Source: a virus
Length of the DNA: 24,133 nt
IMG/VR virus record: IMGVR_UViG_3300027806_000564
Coordinates: 1 to 24,133 of that record
Strand: one strand, 5' to 3'
The translations under genes and the position numbers were made by a program. Below are positions 6,500 through 15,188 of this stretch, one piece after another (position 1 is the stretch's first letter; every line of letters begins with the position of its first letter). The notes under the pieces were generated by a model, which worked only from the letters and a program-made list of their open reading frames with translations, had not been told where the DNA came from and ran no database searches.

Positions 6500-8565
6500 T
6501 CTACGAACTTTATCTGAATGGTGAAAAGGCAGACGTACGTCAAGACTTAGGCGTTCAGTTGAGCTTTAATATCGATGACATTAATAAGTTCGGATCACGC
6601 GATACATCATTTAGCAAGACGATTGTTTTACCCGGAACAGCAAACAATAATAAGCTGCTCGGCTTTGTGGCTGACATGGGCAGCTTTAATACATTCGACG
6701 CAGGTGCGGCAAATATAGGCGCTAACTTTAATGTTGCCCAAACGACAAAGGCGGAATTAAGGGGTAACGGTTTATTATTGATTAAAGGCGTTTTTAGGTT
6801 ATTAAGCATCGTAAAGGATAAAGATATTATTGAATATGAGTGTGCGGTATTTGGTGAGCTTGGTGGGTTTATTGCATCCATTGGCAATGGTAAGCTTGAG
6901 GAATTAGATTTCAGCGATTATGACCATGTTTATAATAGAGCAGCTATTGTTGGTAGCTGGGATACAATAAACGGATCGGGATATTATTACCCATTGATTG
7001 ATTACGGGACGCATTCTTCTGCTGACATTTACGGCATTGTAAAGGCGAAAGTCGATTATAATTATTTGACATTTAGGCCGGCTCTGTACGCTAAAGAGTA
7101 CATCGATAAGATATTTTCCGCAGGTGGTTATACCTATGAAAGTACATTCTTTGATAGTGCGTTTTTTAAAAAGCTGATCATTCCTAATAATCAAAAAGGG
7201 ATATTTAAAAAAGAAGGCTATAATGTGCAGGGTTTGCGGACAACAGCGGTTACAACAACTGCCCGCAATGTCTTATTATCTTATGAGAATACTACATTAT
7301 CAGCCGACTGGCTTACCAATGCCGGCAAGAATCAGTTTACTTATATCGGCTCAACGGCACAGACATTTGATTATAGCTTTGTAGGTACTTTTACACTCAC
7401 ATCGGTTACTGATGCTGGCTGGTCGTTTGAGATAAGGAAGAATGGCGTGGTGGTTTACACACAAGGTATGTCAGAGATTAACGGGCAGCAGTTCGTATAT
7501 GAAGAAACGGGAACCATATCCGTAGTCACCAATGATGTTATTACAATACGGCTTATTTATCCGGAGGTTGAGGCGGTCAGCGTAATATATGATGAGCTAA
7601 CATTTAGAATATTTAATTCATCTAACCCTTGGGTAGAAATTACTTTAAATGGTGCCATTGAGATTTCTCAAACCATACCGAAGGGCATTATGCAAAAAGA
7701 CTTCTTTACATGGATTATAAAGATGTTTAATTTGTACGTAACAGAAGATAAAGAAAAATCTAATCACCTGATCATTGAGCCGTACATTGATTACTACGGG
7801 ACTGACACAATAGACTGGACATATAAGGTGGCAAGGGATAAGGCATGGCAGATAAAACCAATGGGCATGCTGAATGGTAGATTCTTTGAATATAGGTTTA
7901 AAGAGGATAGCGACTTTTATAATGATGGTTATAAAAAGAAATACAATCAGTCGTATGGTGACAGGTTAGAAGATACGGCCTTTCAATTCGCAAAGGATAA
8001 GCAGACCATTGACGTGGGTTTTTCACCTTCTCCTTTGGTACAATATAACGGGACTGATAAAGTTTTGCCGGCCATTTACAAACGAAGTAAAGGAAATTCA
8101 GTCGATCAAGAAGAGCTTGTAGATAGCAATATCCGCATATTAATGGCCAAAAAGGTGAGCTGTTCAAGTTGGAATATAAGGAATGGTAAAACGCCAACTT
8201 CACCGAATTTAGGCGCATCGCTTATTGTTTACGGATATGCCGGCCACTTTGATGACCCTATTAACCCAACAAAGGATATCAACTTCGGGGCAGCGTCTGA
8301 GATATACTTCGATCCTAATAGCTATACATCAAATAATTTATTTAATGATTATTGGAGTGAGTACATATCCGAGATAGCCGATAAAGATAGTAAGATATTG
8401 AGCTGCTTTGTACATTTAACACCTTTAGATATTGCCCAGTTGGATTTCAGCAAAGCGGTCATGATTGACGGCATAAGATTTAGGTTAAATAAGATTGAGG
8501 ACTTTGATTACACGAATAATGAACTTGTAAAGGTTGAACTTTTAAAAATAATAAATAATGGCTAA
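6496..8565 (+). CDS. Large tail protein, probable tail tip/baseplate hub component
   Basis: This 689-residue protein starts with IYELYLNGEKADVRQDLG and has a Ser/Thr-rich TSFSKTIVLPGTANNNKLLG segment at residues 38-57, a start I associate with large tail proteins of Bacteroidetes phages. It is beta-rich. A middle region (about 270-380) looks like a separate Ig-like or carbohydrate-binding-like insertion with alternating Thr/Val strands. The C-terminal part begins near AISQTIPKGIMQKDFFTWIIKMF and resembles hub-like domains with repeated DYY/W motifs. It lies immediately upstream of the tape measure gene with an 8-base overlap. Function by context: tail tip or baseplate. Enzymatic motifs were not seen. 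Confidence 0.6.
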   Translation: MIYELYLNGEKADVRQDLGVQLSFNIDDINKFGSRDTSFSKTIVLPGTANNNKLLGFVADMGSFNTFDAGAANIGANFNVAQTTKAELRGNGLLLIKGVFRLLSIVKDKDIIEYECAVFGELGGFIASIGNGKLEELDFSDYDHVYNRAAIVGSWDTINGSGYYYPLIDYGTHSSADIYGIVKAKVDYNYLTFRPALYAKEYIDKIFSAGGYTYESTFFDSAFFKKLIIPNNQKGIFKKEGYNVQGLRTTAVTTTARNVLLSYENTTLSADWLTNAGKNQFTYIGSTAQTFDYSFVGTFTLTSVTDAGWSFEIRKNGVVVYTQGMSEINGQQFVYEETGTISVVTNDVITIRLIYPEVEAVSVIYDELTFRIFNSSNPWVEITLNGAIEISQTIPKGIMQKDFFTWIIKMFNLYVTEDKEKSNHLIIEPYIDYYGTDTIDWTYKVARDKAWQIKPMGMLNGRFFEYRFKEDSDFYNDGYKKKYNQSYGDRLEDTAFQFAKDKQTIDVGFSPSPLVQYNGTDKVLPAIYKRSKGNSVDQEELVDSNIRILMAKKVSCSSWNIRNGKTPTSPNLGASLIVYGYAGHFDDPINPTKDINFGAASEIYFDPNSYTSNNLFNDYWSEYISEIADKDSKILSCFVHLTPLDIAQLDFSKAVMIDGIRFRLNKIEDFDYTNNELVKVELLKIINNG

Positions 8566-10576
8566 CACAGTTATAGGGGCAACGGTTGAAGTAGATGTTC
8601 AGTCGGTCGGTAACATGAAGCAACAATTAAGGGCGGCTACGGCTGATCTTGTTGCTATGAATGAAAAGTTTGGGAGTACATCAAAGGAAGCTATTGCAGC
8701 AGCGAAGCGAGTGGCAGAATTAAAAGATGCCATAGGGGATGCCAAATCGCTTGCGGATGCCTTTAATCCGGATGCAAGGTTTAAAGCATTAGGGCAAACG
8801 CTCGGAGCTGTGGCCGGTGGGTTTTCAGCAGTACAAGGGGCAATGGTATTGCTGGGGAATGAAAGTGAAGACCTGCAGAAAAGTCTATTAAAAGTACAGG
8901 CGGCCTTAGCTATATCGCAAGGACTTGAGCAGCTTGGAGATTTAGGCCAGGCTTTTAAGAATTTAAAGGCCGTAGCGGTTAACGCTTTAAATGGTATTAA
9001 GGCGGCCATCGGATCAACAGGGATAGGGTTGTTGGTTGTTGCTTTGGGTACCATTGTGGCCTACTGGGATGAAATAAAAGCGGCGGTAAGCGGCGTAAGT
9101 GAAGAGCAACAAAAGCTTAATGCTGATGCAGCTGCAAAATTAAAAACAGCGCAAAAAGAGCTTGAGGTTTTAGGTTTACAGGAAAATAGTTTAAAGCTTC
9201 AGGGCAAAAGCGAAAGGGAGATTCTTAATTTAAAGATTAAGGCAACTGATGAAGTTATAGCCGCGACGGAAGCTCAGATAAAGCAAAATGAAATAACGCT
9301 AAAAGCTCAGATAGAAGCAGCGCAAAGGAATAAAGATATCCTGCAAGGTATATTAACGTTTATATCAGCGCCGCTTGCTTCATTATTAAAGGGCATTGAT
9401 TTAATAGGTGATGCTGTTGGTAAAAACTTTGATTTATACAATAAATTCTATGGCGGCATATCTTCATTTGTTTTTGACCCTAAAGAGATTGAGGCCGAAG
9501 GTAAAAAGTCACTTGAAGAACAAGAGAAAGCATTGTCACAATTGCGTAATCAAAGGGATGGCTTTGAAATACAAAGGAAAGCTATTGATAAAAAGAATTC
9601 TGATGACAGGGCAAAGAAAAATGAAGATGATGCTAAAAAAGAAGCCGAAAAGCAGGCGGCCGCTGCAAAGGTTATAGATGATGCAAGACGCGCTAAATTA
9701 ACTGAAAGACAAAGGGAGGAGGAAGATGCGATACGTGCCTTTAATGAAAGAAAAAAGACTTTGGAGCTTGCCGGCAAAACGGACTTGACAGGTATTGAAG
9801 AACAAAAGGAGATCGAGCTAAAAGCTATTAGGGATAAATATAAAGCGATACAAGACGAAGCAGATAAAAAAGCACAAGAGGCGAAATTAGCAAAAGAAAA
9901 TGAGGAAGCCGAAAGATTGAAAGCGGCCGATGAGAATACGCTCAAAATGGTTGCGGAACAAAATCAGGCTTTGCTAAATGCTGAAATTGAATTACAGAAT
10001 CAAAGATTTAATGCAGCACAGGCAGGGTTAGATCTGTTGGCATCATTAGCTGGCCGCAATGAGAAAATCGCAAACATAATATTTGCAGTACAGAAAGGCT
10101 TAGAGATTGCTCGAATAATAGCAGATACGGCGCGCGGCATTGTAGCTGCAAAAGCAGGACTTGCGGCTGTGCCTCCCTTTATAGGGGTAGCTCCTAACCC
10201 GGCGTTCGTACTTGCAGCGGCATCGGCTGCCAAACAGATTGCGGGGTTAAAGATTGCGGCTGCCGTTGGTATTGCACAGATAGCAGGGGCATCAATAGCC
10301 AAATTTAAAGGGGGTGGCGGTGCAGGTGCGGTAGGCGGTGGCGGTGTCGAGGTGTCCGGTGGTGGCGCAGCTCCTATGTCAGCTATGCCATCAGCATCGG
10401 TAACCGCTCAGGCATTAAACGCACAAGCGATTAATAATTTAAACAATCAGGGGATAAGAGCTTATGTGTTAAATAGTGACATTCAAAATACAGAACAAAG
10501 AAACGCGTATTTAGAAAGAAGCTCATCCGTTGGCGGTATGGATGCATTTATAAGAAGAGTTACAGGTAGACCTTAA
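8558..10576 (+). CDS. Tape measure protein
   Basis: The 672-residue protein has the classic tape-measure build. It has an N-terminal helical segment, hydrophobic helices at about residues 85-105 and 140-170 (AAIGSTGIGLLVVALGTIVA), then long charged coiled-coil stretches rich in Ala/Lys/Glu (about 180-490). An Ala-rich hydrophobic helix zone (about 490-585) and a Gly-rich linker (GGGGAGAVGGGG) precede the C-terminus. It sets tail length and helps DNA ejection. At about 1.5 angstrom per residue, its length would suit a tail of roughly 100 nm, which is an estimate. It follows the large tail protein with a small overlap, and reading frames inside it on the other strand are shadows. Confidence 0.85.
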   Translation: MANTVIGATVEVDVQSVGNMKQQLRAATADLVAMNEKFGSTSKEAIAAAKRVAELKDAIGDAKSLADAFNPDARFKALGQTLGAVAGGFSAVQGAMVLLGNESEDLQKSLLKVQAALAISQGLEQLGDLGQAFKNLKAVAVNALNGIKAAIGSTGIGLLVVALGTIVAYWDEIKAAVSGVSEEQQKLNADAAAKLKTAQKELEVLGLQENSLKLQGKSEREILNLKIKATDEVIAATEAQIKQNEITLKAQIEAAQRNKDILQGILTFISAPLASLLKGIDLIGDAVGKNFDLYNKFYGGISSFVFDPKEIEAEGKKSLEEQEKALSQLRNQRDGFEIQRKAIDKKNSDDRAKKNEDDAKKEAEKQAAAAKVIDDARRAKLTERQREEEDAIRAFNERKKTLELAGKTDLTGIEEQKEIELKAIRDKYKAIQDEADKKAQEAKLAKENEEAERLKAADENTLKMVAEQNQALLNAEIELQNQRFNAAQAGLDLLASLAGRNEKIANIIFAVQKGLEIARIIADTARGIVAAKAGLAAVPPFIGVAPNPAFVLAAASAAKQIAGLKIAAAVGIAQIAGASIAKFKGGGGAGAVGGGGVEVSGGGAAPMSAMPSASVTAQALNAQAINNLNNQGIRAYVLNSDIQNTEQRNAYLERSSSVGGMDAFIRRVTGRP

Positions 10577-10588
10577 AAATAAAATTAT

Positions 10589-11617
10589 ATGAATTTACCA
10601 TTATTTAAGCTGACCATCAAAGAAAATGAGGAAGCTATACAGGAAGTGAACGCGGTAGCATTGGTTGACATACCGGCCATCGGTGAAAACTTTTTTGCGT
10701 TCAATAAACAGTTATTTGTTGAGCCTAACAAAAACGAAAGGGAAGATGAGTTCATTCCGCGCTGCATATCGTATATGATAGGCGAGGGCAAAGATGAAGA
10801 TCAGGCAGCAGCTATCTGTTATAGCAAATGGGAAAACAAAAGTCAGTCATTCCAGGAAAGCTATTCTGATTACCCAAAAGCAGCAAGCGAAAATGCAAAG
10901 ATAGCTTTGAGATGGGCCGAAGAGAATGGATGGGGTGAATGCGGAACGCCTGTCGGGAAAGCAAGGGCAAACCAATTAGCAAAAGGAGAGCCGATCAGTA
11001 GGGATACGATCGCACGTATGGCAGCCTTTGAAAGACATCGGCAAAATAGCCAAAAGGAGTTAGGAGATGGATGTGGCCGGCTGATGTGGTTAGCGTGGGG
11101 AGGTGATGCTGGTATTGAATGGGCGCAGCGTAAATTGGAACAGATAGATAAGCAAAAGATGCAATCATTCGCGGTGGTGAATGACGAAGAGCGTATCGTT
11201 GTCGGCCCTGCCATGATCCCTGACCTACCTATTTACCGAAATGATGAAGCAGGCGAATATTATGTATTCTTTGATAAGAAAACCATTGAAACTATTGCTT
11301 TAAAGTTTTATGCAAAAGGGTTTCAGCAGAATGCCAATGAGATGCATGCTAAGGCGGTCGATGGTATTACATTCTTTCAATCATGGATAGCAGACGAAAG
11401 TAAAGGCATCCCGAAAATGAAGCAGTTTGAAAATTTACCTGATGGGACATGGTTTTTAGGTGCAAAGGTTGAAAATGATGAGACGTGGGCAAAGGTAAAG
11501 GATGGAACGTTTAAAGGGTTTAGCGTGGAGGGTATGTTTGACATGACAGAAATAAAGATGCGCAAAAGTGCTGATGAGATTATAGCAAAACTTCGTGAGC
11601 TATTGGCTGACATTTAG
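10589..11617 (+). CDS. XkdF-like prohead serine protease with N-terminal extra domains
   Basis: The last part of this 342-residue protein (about 195-330) matches XkdF-like phage proteases: VVGPAMIPDLPIYR, then EMHAKAVDG with H253, GTWFLGAKVENDETWAKVK, and GFSVEGMF with S312 as the likely nucleophile. It would process the capsid scaffold. Ahead of it are two extra domains: a Cys-framed motif (C59 to C77, RCISYMIGEG...DQAAAICY), and residues 95-186 with GKARANQLAKGEPIS, RMAAFERHRQN and MWLAWGGDAGIEWA. The latter pattern recurs in many phage head proteins. This gene is separated from the beta-domain gene downstream by a terminator, and sits with scaffold and capsid genes. No signal peptide. Confidence 0.75.
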   Translation: MNLPLFKLTIKENEEAIQEVNAVALVDIPAIGENFFAFNKQLFVEPNKNEREDEFIPRCISYMIGEGKDEDQAAAICYSKWENKSQSFQESYSDYPKAASENAKIALRWAEENGWGECGTPVGKARANQLAKGEPISRDTIARMAAFERHRQNSQKELGDGCGRLMWLAWGGDAGIEWAQRKLEQIDKQKMQSFAVVNDEERIVVGPAMIPDLPIYRNDEAGEYYVFFDKKTIETIALKFYAKGFQQNANEMHAKAVDGITFFQSWIADESKGIPKMKQFENLPDGTWFLGAKVENDETWAKVKDGTFKGFSVEGMFDMTEIKMRKSADEIIAKLRELLADI

Positions 11618-11650
11618 GTTTGGTTTTTCATTGTTTGGTTAAGTGGACAT

Positions 11651-11684
11651 CCCCGGCTGTTTCTACGGCTGGGGTTTCTTTTTG
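11651..11684 (+). terminator. Rho-independent terminator after protease gene
   Basis: A nine-base-pair stem (11651-11659 with 11666-11674, two G-U pairs) with a six-base loop is followed by TTTCTTTTT. It lies in the 79-base gap between the protease and the next ATG, and overlaps the optional GTG start at 11643, which argues against that start. Confidence 0.8.
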
Positions 11685-11696
11685 GTATATATAAAC

Positions 11697-11975
11697 ATGA
11701 GCGCGAATCTGCAGCCGATACCATTAGGATTGATAGCGATACAGCCATATTTGGACTTTGTTGCTGAAAAGGGTTTTTCGCCTATTGAGCCGGGAGATAC
11801 TACTTATCAAAATGATGCATTCGCTAACCCTCCTTCGGTGTTTATTGATGGGTTATTGCTTACTTATGTTCCGGTATTGGATAAAAGATACATAAGCTTT
11901 GATTGGTCGACGCGGACCATAACGTTTAATAATGGCACGTTAATACAAGGTGAAACAGTCCAGATATTTTTATAA
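11697..11975 (+). CDS. Small beta-domain protein, paralogue of C-terminus of gene at 18204
   Basis: The 92-residue protein starts at ATG 11697. A GTG at 11643 keeps the frame but would read through a terminator hairpin, so it was not used. From residue 19 to 92 it aligns with the last 75 residues of the gene at 18204: GDTxYQ, VFIDGxLxTYV, DxRYI, TxTITxNxG and GExxxIxL are shared. It is beta-rich and acidic with no membrane segment. It stands between the protease and a glycosyltransferase gene. A small decoration, fibre-like or binding role is possible; I do not know the function. The duplication is seen directly in the sequence. Confidence 0.7.
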   Translation: MSANLQPIPLGLIAIQPYLDFVAEKGFSPIEPGDTTYQNDAFANPPSVFIDGLLLTYVPVLDKRYISFDWSTRTITFNNGTLIQGETVQIFL

Positions 11976-11989
11976 CCAAACAAACAAAC

Positions 11990-12997
11990 ATGAAAATTTT
12001 AGTATTGACGCAAAAGTTCAGCGGATGCGGTTACCATCGGCTTATGCTTCCCGTTTCATTTATGCCGAAAGAATATGGCAGAATTACAGATACCATAACG
12101 GAAGAGGAATTAGCGGAAAAGAAATATGATATTGTATTTGTGAATCGGGTATGGGAAAAGGATGACCTGATTGATCTACGCAAAAAATACGGTTTTAAGT
12201 TGGTGGTTGATGTAGATGATTATTGGATACTTAATCATGACCATTTGATGTTTGATTCATTTAATGCTACTGGGTTCGCATCAAAGCTGATAAGATATAT
12301 GAGGGAGGCGGATATGGTCACATGTACGCATTATAGATTAGCGGAGGCGGTTGCGGTCCATAATCATAATGTCATAGTGGTACCTAATTCGATACCTTAT
12401 GGACAAGGGCAGTTCAATGGTGAACGTGTAGCTACTGATGCCGTTAAGATATTCTGGGCGGGCGGCATTACGCATGATCAGGATTTGAAGATACTTGAAG
12501 CGCCTATGAAAAGAGTTGAAGGTAATGTACAGATGGTTTTGGGTGGCTATGCCGATTCAAACGAAACGGAAAGGTATTATTGGGGGCGCATGGCTAATTA
12601 TTTCACAGCGGATAAGCGGTTACCATATACTTTGATGCGTGGCAAAGAGGTGTTTGAATATTATGAGCTTTTCAAATATGCCGACATCATGCTGATACCT
12701 TTGGTTAAAAATAACTTTAATAAGTACAAGTCAAATATCAAAATATTGGAGGCAGCCGGTAAGGCGGTGCCGGTGGTGGTTAGCGCGGTCCATCCTTACT
12801 TAGACTTCCCAGATGATGTGGTCAATTACGTATATGATAGGGTCGACTGGAATAAGCATATTAACCGACTTGTAAATGATAAGGGGTTACGGGATGAACA
12901 GGGGGCAAAGCTGCATGAATATTGTTGTAAATATTACAACTTTCACGAAATAAACGAAACGAGGCGAAAGTCTTTTGAGGCATTGGTTTCAAAGTAA
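11990..12997 (+). CDS. GT4-like glycosyltransferase (GT-B fold)
   Basis: The 335-residue protein has the two Rossmann domains of GT-B enzymes. The N-terminus (MKILVLTQKFSGCGYHRLML) has a GGxG-like sugar-binding start, KLVVDVDDYWIL follows at residue 64, and VVPNSIPYGQGQ marks the domain link. The C-terminal domain starts at IFWAGGITHDQDLKIL, and NKYKSNIKILEAAGKAVPVVVS near residue 245 is the donor-binding EX7E-type region, with the first Glu apparently replaced within a lysine-rich loop. It transfers a nucleotide-activated sugar, acceptor unknown. It is next to capsid genes, unlike host LPS clusters, which hints at virion glycosylation. A short CAAA repeat precedes the start. Confidence 0.85.
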   Translation: MKILVLTQKFSGCGYHRLMLPVSFMPKEYGRITDTITEEELAEKKYDIVFVNRVWEKDDLIDLRKKYGFKLVVDVDDYWILNHDHLMFDSFNATGFASKLIRYMREADMVTCTHYRLAEAVAVHNHNVIVVPNSIPYGQGQFNGERVATDAVKIFWAGGITHDQDLKILEAPMKRVEGNVQMVLGGYADSNETERYYWGRMANYFTADKRLPYTLMRGKEVFEYYELFKYADIMLIPLVKNNFNKYKSNIKILEAAGKAVPVVVSAVHPYLDFPDDVVNYVYDRVDWNKHINRLVNDKGLRDEQGAKLHEYCCKYYNFHEINETRRKSFEALVSK

Positions 12998-13027
12998 AAT
13001 GGGGAATAAATTAAAACATAAGTATAT

Positions 13028-13612
13028 ATGATTATGAAAAGTCCGATCGAATTATTACAAGAAGTTAAAAAGCTGGTGTTTCAAGAAGAAACAGCTCCAG
13101 CTCCTTCCTATTCTTTGGAAGATGGCACTAAGATACTGATTGATAAATTAGAGGTTGGCGGTGTTGTAACATTGGAAGATGGTACACCTGCCCCTGTTGG
13201 CGAACATACACTTGCTGATGGGACTATGATTGTTTTAGGTGAGGGTGGTGTGATTGCAGAAATAAAGCCTAAAGAAGTTGAAGATGACAAAGTAGAGATC
13301 GAGATTGAAAGCGCGGAAGATAAGAAACCGGATATGGAAGAGATGAAAGAAAAGATTGCAAAGATCGAAGAGGAGTTAAATGCCGGGAAAAATAAGATGA
13401 GCGCTTTCGAGGTTGATTATTCAGCATTAAAAGAAGCATCTGCAAAAGCTCAGGAAGGTTTACAGGCTTTGATTGCTTTGGTTGAAACTTTGGTTAACGT
13501 GCCTTCACAAGAGCCGGCCGAAGTTCCAAATGGTTTCAAAAAACATTCAGCTTCTACAAAAGAAGATAAAATTCGTTCGTATTCTCAATTCGTTTCACAA
13601 TTTAAAAAATAA
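13028..13612 (+). CDS. Capsid scaffold-like protein
   Basis: The 194-residue protein lies just upstream of the major capsid gene, seven bases apart, the usual scaffold position. The first half holds beta motifs with repeated DGT (LEDGTKILIDK, LEDGTPAPVGEH, ADGTMIVLGEGG). The second half is a charged coiled coil (MEEMKEKIAKIEEELNAG, then a second helix at about 135-165) and a basic, Ser/Lys-rich C-terminal tail expected to bind capsid protein. The start may be 13028 (MIMKSPIELL) or 13034 (MKSPIELL); the choice changes two residues. The neighbouring XkdF-like protease would cleave it. Called by position and build, not by a specific match. Confidence 0.65.
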   Translation: MIMKSPIELLQEVKKLVFQEETAPAPSYSLEDGTKILIDKLEVGGVVTLEDGTPAPVGEHTLADGTMIVLGEGGVIAEIKPKEVEDDKVEIEIESAEDKKPDMEEMKEKIAKIEEELNAGKNKMSAFEVDYSALKEASAKAQEGLQALIALVETLVNVPSQEPAEVPNGFKKHSASTKEDKIRSYSQFVSQFKK

Positions 13613-13618
13613 CAAAAG

Positions 13619-14596
13619 ATGGCTTTTTTAGTAACAGGCCTTACGGCTTACACAGAACAAAACGAGCAGCAGCTCGTAACTGCTTCGCTGTTTGAGGCAC
13701 GTACTCAACAGCTTATCCTTTCCGAAGGTAACGTAATGACAGGTGTGAAATCTTCTCAGACCGTTAACCGCATGGATACCGATGTATTCTTCCAAGATGA
13801 CAGCTCTTGCGGGTTTTCTGCTTCTGGCACAACTGAGTTCACTCAGCGTACTTTGACAGTTGGTAAAGTTAAAACACAAGAGATCCTTTGCCCTAAAGAT
13901 CTGGAAGCTTACTATTTACAAAAGGCACTGCCTGCTGGATCTAACTATGACAGCATGATCTTCGCTCAAGAATATACAAGCCGCAAAGCTGGTAAGATTG
14001 CAGAAGCTTTGGAGGTTGCTATTTGGACCGCAACAGGTAGCGGGTTTGGTGGATCTAATGGTCTTTTGAATAAGTTTAAAGGTATCCGCCAATTAGTTGC
14101 TGATGCTGGCGGTAGTGTCGTAAATGCTAACGTAACTGGCTTCTACGGTACCGGCGCTCCTATTACTGCAATTGATACAATGGATAAAGCTCAGAAGTCT
14201 GTGCTTGCAGTTATCAATGCTCTTCCTAATGGAGTAAAAGGCAAGACTGATGTTCGCATCTTCGTAGGATGGGATGTTTACAATCTGCTTATCCAGAAGT
14301 ATGTTGATCTGAACTTGTATCACTACAATCCCGGAAGCAATGGTAATGCTCCTTCATCTGAGTTCATCGTTCCCGGTACATCTTACAAGGTAATCCCTGT
14401 ACATGGATTGAATGGTACTAATGACATCTATGCATTCAGAATGTCAAACATCTTCATGGGTGTTGACCTTCAAGGTGAAGAGGACAACTTTGAGATGTGG
14501 TATTCTCAGGATGACAGGAACGTTAAGTTCAGCGCATCTTTCAAAATCGGGATTCAGTTCGCATTCCCTGACGAGATCGTTAAGTTCGAAGCGTAA
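13619..14596 (+). CDS. Major capsid protein (HK97-fold)
   Basis: The 325-residue protein has a layout expected of a capsid protein: long N-terminal arm (residues 1-90, Gln/Thr-rich), a spine helix (SNYDSMIFAQEYTSRKAGKI), a peptide-rich glycine loop (ATGSGFGGSNGLLNKFKG), and a P-domain with DVYNLLIQKYVDLNLYH and SSEFIVPGTSYKVIPVHGLNG. The C-terminus (DRNVKFSASFKIGIQFAFPDEIV) matches the end typical for these proteins. Codon use differs from neighbours: more C-ending codons (AAC, TTC, ATC, CGC; six of eight arginines are CGN), fitting high expression. It follows the scaffold and is followed by a terminator. HK97 fold is inferred, not shown. Confidence 0.85.
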   Translation: MAFLVTGLTAYTEQNEQQLVTASLFEARTQQLILSEGNVMTGVKSSQTVNRMDTDVFFQDDSSCGFSASGTTEFTQRTLTVGKVKTQEILCPKDLEAYYLQKALPAGSNYDSMIFAQEYTSRKAGKIAEALEVAIWTATGSGFGGSNGLLNKFKGIRQLVADAGGSVVNANVTGFYGTGAPITAIDTMDKAQKSVLAVINALPNGVKGKTDVRIFVGWDVYNLLIQKYVDLNLYHYNPGSNGNAPSSEFIVPGTSYKVIPVHGLNGTNDIYAFRMSNIFMGVDLQGEEDNFEMWYSQDDRNVKFSASFKIGIQFAFPDEIVKFEA

Positions 14597-14609
14597 TTAA
14601 TTAATAACG

Positions 14610-14634
14610 AGGGCGGTCAATAGCCGCCCTTTTT
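14610..14634 (+). terminator. Rho-independent terminator after capsid gene
   Basis: A perfect seven-base-pair stem (14610-14616 AGGGCGG with 14624-14630) has a seven-base loop and is followed by TTTTT. It ends the capsid transcript and would allow separate control of the tube gene. Confidence 0.9.
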
Positions 14635-14647
14635 AAAATAGATAAAT

Positions 14648-15166
14648 ATGCCCTGCGCATTAACACAAGGATATAGTTTAGATTGTAAAGATTCAGCCGG
14701 CGGTATTACCGAAGTTTACTTTATTGAATTGGCTAATGTCAGCTCAATGGCAAGTGCTTCAGGTGTAGTAACCGGACTAACTAAAGCATCCGGAAAAAGA
14801 TTCTGGAAGTATGAACTTCCAAAAGAGACCGGCTCATTTACTCACAATCCAACAGTATCAACAGAAAATGGTACTTTGTTCTTTGAGCAAAACTTAACAA
14901 TCGTAGTTAACAAGCTTTCAGCTTCCATCAATACGGAGCTTAAATTATTAGCTCAAAACATTCTTATTGCAGTTGTTAAGGATAATAATAACAAGTATTG
15001 GATGTTAGGTAAAGAAAGAGGTTTGGATATGTCAGGATCTACAAGCGGAAGCGGTACAGCTTTCGGTGATCGTTCCGGATATAGTCTTGTATTTGTAGGT
15101 AAAGAGCCGGATCAACTTTATGAAGTTAATAGCTCTATTGCCAATGCTTTACAAACGCCTGGTTAA
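14648..15166 (+). CDS. Major tail (tube) protein
   Basis: The 172-residue protein is beta-rich, has no coiled coil and lies between two strong terminators, as fits a highly made structural protein. It begins with CALTQGYSLDCKDSAGGI and continues with alternating strands: EVYFIELANVSSM, GKRFWKYELPKETGSFTHN, LFFEQNLTIVVNKLSAS, and KYWMLGKERGLDMSGSTSGS. The last, followed by GYSLVFVGKEPDQLYEV, fits tail tube proteins of siphoviruses I recall from Bacteroidetes phages. C3 and C13 are near the N-terminus. It would polymerise around the tape measure protein. A capsid decoration role cannot be excluded from sequence alone. Confidence 0.75.
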   Translation: MPCALTQGYSLDCKDSAGGITEVYFIELANVSSMASASGVVTGLTKASGKRFWKYELPKETGSFTHNPTVSTENGTLFFEQNLTIVVNKLSASINTELKLLAQNILIAVVKDNNNKYWMLGKERGLDMSGSTSGSGTAFGDRSGYSLVFVGKEPDQLYEVNSSIANALQTPG

Positions 15167-15188
15167 GTTTAGATGATTAATGGTTAAG

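Noticed and set aside
8599-9054. 151-residue minus-strand open frame
   Set aside because: It lies inside the tape measure gene, its Ala/Ser-rich composition mirrors the sense codons, and no neighbouring genes share its strand.
9550-10302. Minus-strand frames of 131 and 100 residues
   Set aside because: They are shadows of the tape measure gene, low-complexity Ser/Ala repeats from its Lys/Glu/Ala codons.
10870-11214. 114-residue minus-strand open frame
   Set aside because: It is opposite the protease N-terminal domains, with no start context or family pattern.
11643-11696. GTG start at 11643 extending the small beta-domain protein
   Set aside because: The extension reads through a terminator hairpin and would encode residues with no match in the paralogue; ATG 11697 is preferred.
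14412-14600. 62-residue frame near the 3' end of the capsid gene
   Set aside because: It lies in an alternate frame of a strongly conserved-type capsid C-terminus; no own start context.
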